From: Wolbachia endosymbiont of Oedothorax gibbosus
Lineage (GTDB): Bacteria > Pseudomonadota > Alphaproteobacteria > Rickettsiales > Anaplasmataceae
Length of the DNA stretch: 64,000 nt
Direction: 5' to 3'
Assembly (NCBI RefSeq): GCF_936270435.1
Contig: NZ_OW370567.1
Coordinates: 310,001 to 374,000, forward strand
Of this stretch, positions 56,430 through 64,000 are shown piece by piece. Numbering within the stretch: the stretch's first letter is position 1; every line of letters starts with the position of its first letter. The notes under the pieces are model-generated. The model worked only from the letters and a program-made list of their open reading frames with translations. It searched no databases and was not told where the DNA came from. Both the position numbers and the translations under genes were made by a program.

Positions 56430-57127
56430 GTAATCCTTTTGCTCACTTGCGAATAAAGCATCGTGTTTCCATTTAATACCAATTGCCCCGGATTACCAAA
56501 TTTGAACAATTTCCTTTCTGTGAAACCTTGTTTTCCATCCAATACTTTAAATTTCCCGCTCTTGCCTAACTTTAAATACCAAGAAACTAAAGTTTGATCC
56601 TTTAAGTTATGAGCGATTACAATTACATCACCATTGTCAACCTTTGCTGCTCTTGGTTGAGAGTAACTATTGCCTGCATTTGCAACATTGTCGTTATTAA
56701 TATTCTTTTGTAATTTTCTTTTATCTAAATGTTCAACTGAAGGAGTATTAACTGATTGTTTAATTCCGTAAGTGTTAAAAGATAAGCCTTTAACGCATTT
56801 TTCTCCTTCTTCGCTAATTCCTTCTTCAGGAAAGATAACTCCAACTTTATCTATTTCAGCTGAATCTTCTATTAATGTGAGAGATAATTGATCTTTGAAT
56901 TCATTTGCTACGCTGATATTTGTACCACATTCGTATGTTTTTGATTGATATAATGGACTAATAAGTAATTTTACTTTACTGCTCCCATTACCATTATCTT
57001 GATAGCTAAGTCCGTAAGCAACTCCATTTCCTTCAATTAACTCTACGTTTGTTGGATTAAAACCTATCGCTTCTTTAACTTCTGGTGTATTTGAGTCGAT
57101 CCCGAGTAATTTTCCTAATATAGACAT
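56430..57127 (-). pseudogene. Thr/Ser-rich protein gene, N-terminal piece
   Basis: About 232 codons starting MSILGKLLGIDSNTPEVKEAIGFNP, without a signal peptide. Contains a globular region (NGVAYGLSYQDNGNGSSKVKLLISPLY; DVIVIAHNLKDQTLVSWYLKLGKSGKFKVLDG) and no known catalytic motif. Cut by the IS5 copy C after SKRIT. Together the three pieces give a ~620-residue original protein. The AT-rich region to 57250 probably contains its promoter. Confidence 0.7.
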
Positions 57128-57249
57128 GATTTTATTTAAAATATTAATAAAATGCTATTATGATTACTCCTGTGTGTTAATGTCAATGAAAATTTTAACT
57201 AAAATTAAAAAATTAACACCTTTGTAATCTGCAAAGCGAAATATGGAAA

Positions 57250-57363
57250 ATGAATAGCAGTAAAGAATTCACAAATTGGGTGCACCCACTCTACAGATAT
57301 AATATTGTAGAACTCAAAAAACCAACAATTGCAATCATTGGTTCTACAGGTATAATCTGTTAA
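57250..57363 (+). CDS. Possible small ORF upstream of nuoE
   Basis: 37 codons, MNSSKEFTNWVHPLYRYNIVEL then KKPTIAIIGSTGIIC, ending 20 bases before the nuoE start. The IAIIGSTG segment resembles the start of a nucleotide-binding fold, so it may be a gene fragment, or a leader peptide. Weakly supported. Confidence 0.3.
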   Translation: MNSSKEFTNWVHPLYRYNIVELKKPTIAIIGSTGIIC

Positions 57364-57383
57364 AGTTTACACGAGTCTCATGA

Positions 57384-57884
57384 ATGATAGAAAAAGAAGA
57401 GCAGTTTAGTTTTACATCAGAAAACCTCAAGAAAGCAGGAAAGTTTATAGAGATGTATCCTAAAGGCAGAGAAGGAAGCGCTGTCATGCCTTTACTATAT
57501 CTGGTTCAAGAGCAATGCGGATGGGTTCCTGAATCTGCTATGCGTTATGTTGCTGACATGCTGCATATTCCACATATTCGCGTATATGAAGTGGCAAGTT
57601 TTTACACTATGTATAATTTAAAACCAGTAGGTAAATATCTGATACAAATTTGTAGAACAACTCCTTGCTGGTTATGCAATAGCGAAGAAATTTTAAATAG
57701 CTTTAAAAAGAAACTTGGAATCAATATCGGTGAGACTACTAAAGATAACTTGTTCACTTTAAAAGAAGTTGAATGCCTAGGTGCATGCGTTAATGCTCCA
57801 GTTGTGCAGATTAATAATGACTTCTATGAAAATCTCACTCCTAAAAAAGTAGAAAACATCATAACAGAACTTTCAGGCAAATAG
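57384..57884 (+). CDS. nuoE: NADH-quinone oxidoreductase subunit E
   Basis: Thioredoxin-fold [2Fe-2S] subunit of complex I. The 166-aa product has [19 protein letters not shown] and the cluster ligands CRTTPCWLC...[11 protein letters not shown]. Its stop abuts the tgt ATG (TAGATG), implying coupling. Other nuo genes are not in the window, as in Rickettsiales where the operon is scattered. Confidence 0.95.
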   Translation: MIEKEEQFSFTSENLKKAGKFIEMYPKGREGSAVMPLLYLVQEQCGWVPESAMRYVADMLHIPHIRVYEVASFYTMYNLKPVGKYLIQICRTTPCWLCNSEEILNSFKKKLGINIGETTKDNLFTLKEVECLGACVNAPVVQINNDFYENLTPKKVENIITELSGK

Positions 57885-59126
57885 ATGAAAGAAGAATTTT
57901 CATACAAGATAATCAAGCAATCAGGTTCTGCAAAAGTTGGAACAATTAAAACTCCAAATGGAAGCGTAGAAACACCAGCATTTATATTCTGCGCAACAAA
58001 AGCTGCAATTAAAGCTGCAGATACTGAAAGAATAAGTGAAGCAGGTACCCAAATCATACTTTCCAACACCTATCACCTAATGCTTCAACCGGGAGAGAAC
58101 ACGGTTGCAAAGCTCGGTGGCCTACATAAGATGATGGGATGGAATGGGCCAATGCTAACTGATTCTGGTGGATATCAGATATTTAGTTTAGGCCACGGAT
58201 CAGTTTCGGAAGAGATAAAAGGAATAAGAAAAAAACAAAAAACTTTGATCAAAATTAATGAGGATGGAGCAATTTTTCGTTCTTACATTAATGGTAAAAC
58301 TTATTGTTTAACCCCTGAAAAATCTATACAAATCCAACAGAAATTAGGTGCAGATTTAATCCTAGTTTTAGATGAATGCACTCCATTTCACGTAAGCAAA
58401 GAATACACAGCAAAATCAATGCTCATGAGCCACAGATGGGCTGAACGTTCTTTAAATGAATTTAAAAAAAATAATAATGGCAAGCAAGCACTGTATGGAA
58501 TTAGTCAAGGCGGAGTATATCAAGATTTACGTAGAGAAAGTTGTAATTTTATTAACAATTTGCCATTTTTTGGTCAAGCAATAGGTGGATCACTTGGTCA
58601 AAGTAAAGAGCAGATGTACGATGTAGTTTCTTTCACTATGGACCATCTGAAAAAAGATAGGCCTACTCATTTGCTTGGTATTGGTGGAATTGTGGACATC
58701 TTTCGCGGAGTTAGTCTTGGAATTGATACGTTTGATTGCGTGCATCCAACTCGTTTAGCAAGGCATGGTGGTGCGCTTATTAAAGTAAAAAATAGAGATT
58801 CTATTGCTTCAAAGTGTAAAGAGCATATTAATTTGCGGAATCAACAATTCGAGCTAGATGATAACCCAATTGAAAATGATTGTTTATGCTTTACATGTAA
58901 AAGACATTCAAGAGCTTATATACACCATTTATTGAAAGCTAAAGAATTGTTGGCTTACACACTTGTTACCATTCACAACATTTTCTTCATGAATAAGTTA
59001 ATGGCATCAATAAGGCAGGCTATATTAGATGATAGGCTAGACCAGGAGAAAAATAATTGGATTAGTGAAGAAGCTATTGTACCATCACACTCTGGGACCA
59101 TACAGTTTTCTTTCCAGATAGATTGA
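57885..59126 (+). CDS. tgt: tRNA-guanine transglycosylase with IS-derived C-terminal tail
   Basis: Inserts queuine/preQ1 at position 34 of GUN tRNAs. The protein has LTDSGGYQIFSL (first catalytic Asp), GISQGGVYQDLR, GIDTFDCVHPTRLARHG (nucleophile Asp) and the zinc site CLCFTCKRHSRAYIHHLL. At 413 aa it is ~35 longer than usual. The last ~17 residues (PSHSGTIQFSFQID) are encoded by a 25-base piece shared with the IS481 copy (747-772) and by the end of an IS256 element in another frame. The core enzyme looks intact. Confidence 0.92.
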   Translation: MKEEFSYKIIKQSGSAKVGTIKTPNGSVETPAFIFCATKAAIKAADTERISEAGTQIILSNTYHLMLQPGENTVAKLGGLHKMMGWNGPMLTDSGGYQIFSLGHGSVSEEIKGIRKKQKTLIKINEDGAIFRSYINGKTYCLTPEKSIQIQQKLGADLILVLDECTPFHVSKEYTAKSMLMSHRWAERSLNEFKKNNNGKQALYGISQGGVYQDLRRESCNFINNLPFFGQAIGGSLGQSKEQMYDVVSFTMDHLKKDRPTHLLGIGGIVDIFRGVSLGIDTFDCVHPTRLARHGGALIKVKNRDSIASKCKEHINLRNQQFELDDNPIENDCLCFTCKRHSRAYIHHLLKAKELLAYTLVTIHNIFFMNKLMASIRQAILDDRLDQEKNNWISEEAIVPSHSGTIQFSFQID

Positions 59127-59199
59127 AAATTGAGTTGAACTAAAAATGCGGTTTGACACACTTTTTTGGTATCCGTTCAGCAGAGTGGTTTAAGAAACA

Positions 59200-60724
59200 A
59201 TAGATAGAAGGTTTTGGAAAGCCCATTTGTTTCCATGTTAAGTATAACGAAATTATCCGTTCAAGTTCCCCGCTTCGATTGGGTAAAATATGAATTTTTG
59301 CGATAAACGACATAATGCCGTACTTGCCGTTCAGCATGTCAGTGGTATGTTTTCTGAAAAATTTCCACATCATTCTTTCAGATCTCAAAATATTTTTTGC
59401 GACTCGATAGGCTCATAGTGCTTCAGGCAAGCGAGATATTTCCTTCAAGTAACATCGTGTACGCTTTCGCAATTTTCTTGCGCGTCTGGCAAATCTTAAA
59501 ACATCTATTTCACTTTTTAGTAAAGCTTTTTTCAGTGCAAATAATTCAGTGGCTACGTTTCTTAACCAGAACTTTGACTTCAACTATGTTTCAAAATCTC
59601 TTGATCCAACAGATTTGCCTGTTCTTATCGGCAAAGTAGTTGTATGCTGCATATCTGTCGTAAACTATTACGATTGCAAAACGCACTATTTTTTAAAACT
59701 TTCATTCCTCTTGAATTTTATAAAACTAGCTTCATTGCTAGCAAACATCCAACACCAACCGAGTTTACCTTTATTATAGTGACTGGTTTCGTCAATATGT
59801 AGAACCTTACTCCTACTTATCTCTTGTTCGATCTGCTCATACATTTTTTTGCATTTTGAAGCAACTCTATGTTCACTATTTGATATCTTACTATTACCCA
59901 CAAATATGAACGTTTGTTGCATAGCTCTTAATGGTATAACTTTTGCTTGAAATAACTGTTTATATGGTGCAATTTACAGCTTTTAGTTGCTAAAATTATA
60001 ACTCTTAATTTAATAATTTTAATCTAATAATCTTTCAAGTTAATAAAATTAAATTATTTGAGTAAATACAATACCATGTCTTTATTTGTGGGTAATAGTA
60101 AGATTTGATATGCTACCGACGCTTATGTTCAAATTGAAGATATCATTTACGACACTCGCTATTTCGCGTTTTGAATTTTTGTAAAACCCGCTGAACGCTG
60201 CAATTATTGACTTAACCCTTGGTCCAAATGTGTCTGATGTAACACCTTCTGGTAACTTACTGCTTCTTCTTTTCCCGCATCTCCGGCAACGACCATTGAT
60301 ACTCCACTACATAAAGCCTAATTTCCGGAAGATCAACTTTTTGATGAATGTAAGGTTTTCCACATATTGCAATCTCTCCTCCGCATTCGCAAGTAGATGA
60401 CAACTTTACTTTTATCACCTCATCTGCATCCATTTTGGCGCGAAAACTTCCTTCATGCCCAATCTGTGCCCCTATTTTCCTGTCACTTTTTTTCTTTTTC
60501 TTCTTTAGCTTGTATAACTCTTTTGAGCTCGGTATCGATGAATTTTGTGAATTCAGACCTAGTCTTTCTTTCAATTCAGCATTTTCAATTCTTAGCGCCT
60601 TATTCTCAGATCTAAAATTTTCGTTTTCTATCTCTAACCTCTTTATCTCTGCTTTTAGTTGCTCTATCTCTATTTTAAAGCTTTCACAGAGCTTGAGAAG
60701 ACTAGCTAGTAGATCAGACCACAC
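59200..60724 (-). pseudogene. IS66-family transposase, broken
   Basis: The N-terminus (60724-60257) is a Glu/Lys leucine-zipper-like coil (IEQLKAEIKRLEIENENFRSEN) and a zinc-ribbon region (CECGGEIAICGK). A frame change near 60270 leads to CGKRRSSKLPEGVT...FSGFYKNSKREIASVVN, then the MITE, then EHRVASKCKKMY...VLHIDETSHYNKGKLGWCWMF with the IS66 catalytic HxDET. Further stops follow. Inactive. Confidence 0.85.
59887..60102. mobile_element. MITE-like element family 2, copy B (empty of IS982)
   Basis: 216 bp with CTTACTATTACCCACAAAT at 59887 and its inverse ending 60102. Flanked by an exact 9-bp duplication ATTTGATAT (59878-59886 / 60103-60111) inside the IS66 transposase frame (SISN|SEHRV). Inverse complement of copy A, with the site where IS982 sits in copy A intact (TAATGG near 59932). 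Confidence 0.9.
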
Positions 60725-60828
60725 ATACTACTTGCGATATTATGTTTTTAGCACTCCTTGTCTACTTTTTATTTTACCGCTCCGCTGAACGGATACCTTT
60801 TTTGAACATTCCCACCTGAGATGTAAAA

Positions 60829-61137
60829 TTATGATTGCTTTACTATAACTTCAAATCTATCATTACCAAAATCCTTATTAATATACCAAGAACCATCATC
60901 TTTAGTTACAAATTCAAGACCTTTAAGGTCTCTTTTTATTACCTTTCCATTTTGACCATCGATAGCGATATTAATATCGAATGTAATAATGTCTAGATTT
61001 ATCATAGCTTCTTTCCCGCTGCACGAATTTAGACTGAACTTGCCTAACATGACATCATTAAAACTCACTTCCCCTGTATAGACATCACACTGACCGTCCA
61101 CACAACACGTAGTTTCAATATAGAAAAGGTCTGACAT
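60829..61137 (-). CDS. Hypothetical protein
   Basis: A 102-aa product (MSDLFYIETTCCVDGQCDVYTGEVSF...) with an alternating beta-rich pattern and four or five Cys near the start (CCVDGQC, NSCSG). No membrane segment or signal. A small beta-sheet domain is likely; no family recognised. ATG at 61137 preferred over 61146. Confidence 0.45.
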   Translation of the reverse strand: MSDLFYIETTCCVDGQCDVYTGEVSFNDVMLGKFSLNSCSGKEAMINLDIITFDINIAIDGQNGKVIKRDLKGLEFVTKDDGSWYINKDFGNDRFEVIVKQS

Positions 61138-61283
61138 ATAAAACACCTTGCGTTTATAAAAAAAGAGCTAAAGCCCTACACCATACCGTTATAGTCAGTA
61201 AACCTAGAGCACTTTAGCTATAATACAGCTAAGAATGTAAAATTCAACAGTTAATTGTGTAAGGAAGTCTAAATTACTATATC

Positions 61284-61991
61284 TTAGAGGAATGGCTGTT
61301 TAGTTTTTTTGTTAATCTTTTTTACCATGCTGTCAATCATATGCTTTATCCCTTGATATACAGAGTATGTACTTTCGTCGCTACGCATATAAGCAGAACA
61401 GGAAAATACATTATGTTCTTCGTTTTCTATTGATAACTCTGTATCGCATTTTATGTGTTCACCACCAAGCTTCTCTATCAACTGTTCTTTGTCATCTCCT
61501 ATAGTTACCTTAACCTTACTTTCTTCTTTACCTATCTTGCTACTTAAAACTGAAACAATGATGGCTGGAGATATGCATATTGCTCCTATCGGCTTTTTTG
61601 TAACAAAAAATTCTAAAACCAATCTTTCAAATTCAGGCATTACTGTCACCATGTCTTTATTTTCAGCTAAGTCAGATAAATTTTTCGCAACCCCGTATCC
61701 ACCAGGTACAACTAGCATGTCAAAATTTTCAGCTTTGGCTTCTTTTAAGTCATATATTTCGCCTCTTGCGATTCTTGCTGCTTCTACAAGTACATTCCTT
61801 TTTTCTTTTGTTACCTCTTTTGTTTTATGATTCATAACTTGTGTGATATTGATATCAGGTGCAAAGCATTTAACATCCACTTCCTGCTGATCAAGCACAA
61901 GCAGACTTAAAACAGCTTCTCTTATCTCTGCACCGTCAAGGTGACCACACCCTGATAAAACCACAGCAGCTTTTAATTTTTTTTCACCCAT
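61284..61991 (-). CDS. elbB: ElbB-like DJ-1/PfpI family protein (isoprenoid-linked glyoxalase)
   Basis: The 235-aa product has KAAVVLSGCGHLDGAEIREAVLSLL at the N-terminus, DMLVVPGGYGVAKNLSD in the middle and PIGAICISPAIIVSVL carrying the nucleophile Cys, the ElbB layout. Cytosolic. ATG at 61991 is chosen because the upstream alternative (62009) adds only six residues. Glyoxalase activity is known for the family; its role in isoprenoid synthesis is indirect. Confidence 0.85.
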   Translation of the reverse strand: MGEKKLKAAVVLSGCGHLDGAEIREAVLSLLVLDQQEVDVKCFAPDINITQVMNHKTKEVTKEKRNVLVEAARIARGEIYDLKEAKAENFDMLVVPGGYGVAKNLSDLAENKDMVTVMPEFERLVLEFFVTKKPIGAICISPAIIVSVLSSKIGKEESKVKVTIGDDKEQLIEKLGGEHIKCDTELSIENEEHNVFSCSAYMRSDESTYSVYQGIKHMIDSMVKKINKKTKQPFL

Positions 61992-62141
61992 AAAGTACCT
62001 TAATTTCATGTAATCTAGATATTTTAATACAAATTCTATATTTGGAAAGAGATTATTATGTTAATTATCTCATATTTATTATAATATAATTAATAATTAG
62101 TATGTATAATTAGGCATATTTATAATTGATAGGAATTGAAT

Positions 62142-63158
62142 ATGGTACAAGGTGGTGCAGTAGATACTGGTAACAGCGAGTACCTTGCTCAAGGTATATT
62201 TGAAATTATTCAAGGAGATAAAGCTTTACAGGAAGAAGCAAGAAAGTTTTTGGATCAAAATGAAGATCTGAAAAATTTAGATTCAACTAAAAAGGCAGAC
62301 ATAATCAGTTTATTAGAAAATGAGAAAAGCGAAAAATTTTTTACAGCTGTGTCAAAAAAATTATCAGGAAGAGAAAAATTCAAAAAACTAGCTGAGCAAG
62401 TTGGTAAAAATCTAGTAATGGAGGAAAAACTTGAAGCTTTAGGCAACCAACTGTTAGTTCAAGGAGTTATAAGTGGAGCAGCATTTACAACATTGACAGG
62501 TGCATTAGTAGGTACATTAGCAATAGGGGGAGTGGCTGGTGCATTGTTGGGTGGTGGAATAGCGTTGTTAGGGCTTTTAGCAATAGCGGCTATAGCTGCT
62601 ATTGGTTATGCCATATATCAGCATAGAGATGAAATAAAAGAAAATGCAGATAAAAGTATTGGTAAAGTAAAAGAGGGTGCAATTGAATGCGGAAAAGCAG
62701 TGAAAAGTTTTGTGAAAGATGTGATCGATGAATTGACTTGGGAAAAGACTAACTTCTCTAGATTAGAGAAAGAGTTCATTTATGATATGGTATACCCTGC
62801 AAACGCTGAAGAATCAAAAGAGGCCCAGAATAAAATAAGGATCATAAAAATGCTTAAAAATGAAGAGCAACGATCTGCTATACAAGAGTTAGTAAAGAAT
62901 GGAACTATTCAAAATTTTTCAGAAGCTGATATGATCAGACTTCTGGAAAAGGGCCTCAGTACTCATGAGGAAGATATGCAGAAATTGCTAGATTTGATGA
63001 AAGATTTTCTACCTGCAATTATGGCCAGTGGTAATAATAAAATAGAGAAAGTGGAAAAAATAGTTGATGATAAAGTTAAAGAAATAAAGCCAGATTCTCA
63101 AGTAGATAGTCCAAGTCCTGAACGAGTTAGTGAAAAAAGAATCACAGGACCGAGTTAA
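62142..63158 (+). CDS. Hypothetical membrane protein with Gly/Ala-rich central helix pair
   Basis: A 338-aa product starting MVQGGAVDTGNSEYLAQGIFEI after an AGGA ribosome-binding site. Residues 1-110 are helical and charged. A long glycine/alanine-rich hydrophobic block (~108-165: GALVGTLAIGGVAGALLGGGIALLGLLAIAAIAAIGYAIYQ, written here in pieces) could span the membrane twice. The C-terminal ~170 residues are helical and polar. No family recognised; the layout recalls secreted or host-directed membrane proteins. Confidence 0.6.
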   Translation: MVQGGAVDTGNSEYLAQGIFEIIQGDKALQEEARKFLDQNEDLKNLDSTKKADIISLLENEKSEKFFTAVSKKLSGREKFKKLAEQVGKNLVMEEKLEALGNQLLVQGVISGAAFTTLTGALVGTLAIGGVAGALLGGGIALLGLLAIAAIAAIGYAIYQHRDEIKENADKSIGKVKEGAIECGKAVKSFVKDVIDELTWEKTNFSRLEKEFIYDMVYPANAEESKEAQNKIRIIKMLKNEEQRSAIQELVKNGTIQNFSEADMIRLLEKGLSTHEEDMQKLLDLMKDFLPAIMASGNNKIEKVEKIVDDKVKEIKPDSQVDSPSPERVSEKRITGPS

Positions 63159-63206
63159 GGAAATATCGCCCAACCATTTAAACTTGTTTGTTACATTTAT
63201 TTTTTT

Positions 63207-64000
63207 GGGAATGTTCAAAAAAGTGTGTCAAACCGCATTTTTAATTCAACTCAATTTTCAATCTACCAGGAAAGAAAATATCAAGTTGAGATATAGTTAA
63301 AGCCCAATTAGGTATAGCCATAATCCAATTTTGCTCTGCCTTTTTTATAGCACAATATACCTGTTTGTACAAGGCATTTGTACTAGTAAATGAGCCCTTA
63401 GTTTTAGTGAATTTTCTAATCTGTCTATGCAACCCCTCAATAGGATTGGTGGTATAAATCAGCTTTCTAACTGGCCCAGAATACTTAAAATAACCAGATA
63501 AATTTTCCCAATTATTTTGCCACGATTTTATAACCAAAGGATATTTTTCACCCCATTTTTCTTCCAGCTCAAGCAAATAATTCTCAGCGATTTCTTTACT
63601 TGAAGCACGATATATTTTCTTCAAATCGTTCATGAAAACTTTCACATCTTTGCTGGATACATATTTCAATGAATTCCTTATCTGATGCACTATACATAGC
63701 TGTACTTCTGCTTTAGGAAACACACTATTTATTGCTGCAGGAAAACTTTTTAGACCATCGACGCAGGCAATCAGAATATCCTCTACTCCTCTCTCTTTTA
63801 GGTCATTTAATACCCCTAACCAGAAGTTGGCTCCCTCACTTTCGGCTAAATAAAAGCCTAGTACCTCTTTTCTGCCATTTTGATCTACGCCTAATATATT
63901 ATACATGCATTTACTTACGCAATGCCCGTCCTCCTTAACTTTGAAAAACATGCCATCCATGAACACTATTGGGTACACAGACTGCAATGGGCGACTACGC
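63207..64000 (-). mobile_element. IS256-family element, cut by window end
   Basis: 3' end of the element on the minus strand: terminal sequence GGGAATGTTCAAAAAAGTG at 63207 and the transposase stop at 63241. A relic of the same end lies at the tgt 3' end. The upstream part lies beyond 64000. Confidence 0.85.
63241..64000 (-). CDS. IS256-family transposase, partial
   Basis: The open frame runs off the window end (RSRPLQSVYPIVFMDGMFFK at its visible start). It contains the mutator-type motifs IVFMDGMFFKV (first Asp), DGLKSFPAAINSVFPKAEVQLCIVHQIRNSL (second Asp, C/H region) and NPIEGLHRQIRKFTKTKGSF (Glu). The visible 3' part is unbroken, so the copy may be functional. Confidence 0.92.
   Translation of the reverse strand, partial: RSRPLQSVYPIVFMDGMFFKVKEDGHCVSKCMYNILGVDQNGRKEVLGFYLAESEGANFWLGVLNDLKERGVEDILIACVDGLKSFPAAINSVFPKAEVQLCIVHQIRNSLKYVSSKDVKVFMNDLKKIYRASSKEIAENYLLELEEKWGEKYPLVIKSWQNNWENLSGYFKYSGPVRKLIYTTNPIEGLHRQIRKFTKTKGSFTSTNALYKQVYCAIKKAEQNWIMAIPNWALTISQLDIFFPGRLKIELN

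Larger units (their letters stand above)
59169..60796 (-). mobile_element. IS66-like element with 8-bp TSD
   Basis: Ends GTATCCGTTCAGC at 59169 and inverse GCTGAACGGATAC ending 60796. Flanked by an exact 8-bp CTTTTTTG duplication (59161-59168 / 60797-60804), typical of IS66. Inside it is a decayed transposase and a MITE (59887-60102). Confidence 0.85.
59107..60813 (+). mobile_element. IS256 element end relic, split by IS66
   Basis: 59107-59168 (FPDRLKIELN stop in frame, then TGCGGTTTGACACAC) and 60797-60813 (CTTTTTTGAACATTCCC) together equal the end of the IS256 element seen at 63207-63280 (GGGAATGTTC...TTGACACAC inverse). Only the 3' end of the IS256 survives, fused to tgt. Confidence 0.8.

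Noticed and set aside
61147-61283. Terminator or riboswitch downstream of the elbB gene
   Set aside because: Only a weak AGCTAAAG/CTTTAGCT pairing without a T-run or conserved fold.

Overview
The window is a piece of an insect-type Wolbachia chromosome (Alphaproteobacteria, Rickettsiales, Anaplasmataceae). Identity rests on the 16S rRNA gene (7628-9098), ftsZ, ctrA, a Wolbachia-type RNase P RNA, AT-rich coding sequence with short or overlapping gene spacing, and a very heavy load of insertion sequences (IS) and 'GTCATCCCAGTG' palindromic repeats. Housekeeping genes are intact while IS elements and palindromes fill the gaps, as in a small endosymbiont genome with relaxed selection.

Layout. 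1-3.6 kb: broken IS481 copy, 5-formyl-THF cyclo-ligase, an NAD/FeS reductase fragment, SurA-like chaperone, tRNA-Ser(GCU). 3.6-7.4 kb: palindromes, a 270-bp MITE-like element, inorganic pyrophosphatase, a membrane protein, a 420-bp dispersed repeat, a YfgM-like protein. 7.6-9.6 kb: 16S rRNA gene that lacks its 3' end and runs directly into the 3' third of sdhC, followed by sdhD. 9.7-20 kb: a mostly clean gene block (manC-like, LolC/E, mitofilin-like/HemY, atpG, pmbA, cold-shock protein, DEAD-box helicase). 20-29.5 kb: an IS graveyard in which an IS982 relative is split by an IS110 element (itself split by an IS5/ISL2-type element) and by a group II intron (itself split by an IS5 element). 29.6-34.6 kb: tsaB, a dicarboxylate symporter, a porin-like protein, a PAS protein, an HExxH protein. 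34.7-37.1 kb: palindrome array with IS630. 37-50.6 kb: pbp2, polysaccharide deacetylase, comM, ftsZ, EVE protein, ybeY, sdhB, PAS protein, GNAT, pgpA, gpsA, ctrA, then rnpB. 51-57 kb: a large serine recombinase (WO prophage type) between 25-bp inverted repeats, and a Thr/Ser-rich protein gene cut by IS982 and IS5. 57-64 kb: nuoE, tgt with an IS-derived tail, IS66 inserted in an IS256 relic, elbB, two hypothetical genes and an IS256 transposase running off the end.

Functionally the window holds parts of the respiratory chain (sdhB/C/D, nuoE, atpG), cell division and envelope functions (ftsZ, PBP2, deacetylase, SurA, LolC/E, porin), tRNA modification and maturation (tgt, tsaB, rnpB), ribosome maturation (ybeY) and cell-cycle control (ctrA with two PAS proteins lacking kinase domains).

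The observations most worth a second look are the 16S-sdhC deletion junction; two non-autonomous MITE-like families whose terminal inverted repeats and target-site duplications can be read directly, one with an IS982-filled copy and an empty-site copy in the same window; the 25-bp inverted repeats around the serine recombinase; and the probable bridge-RNA region of the IS110 element. I did not find a clear new defence or biosynthetic system.
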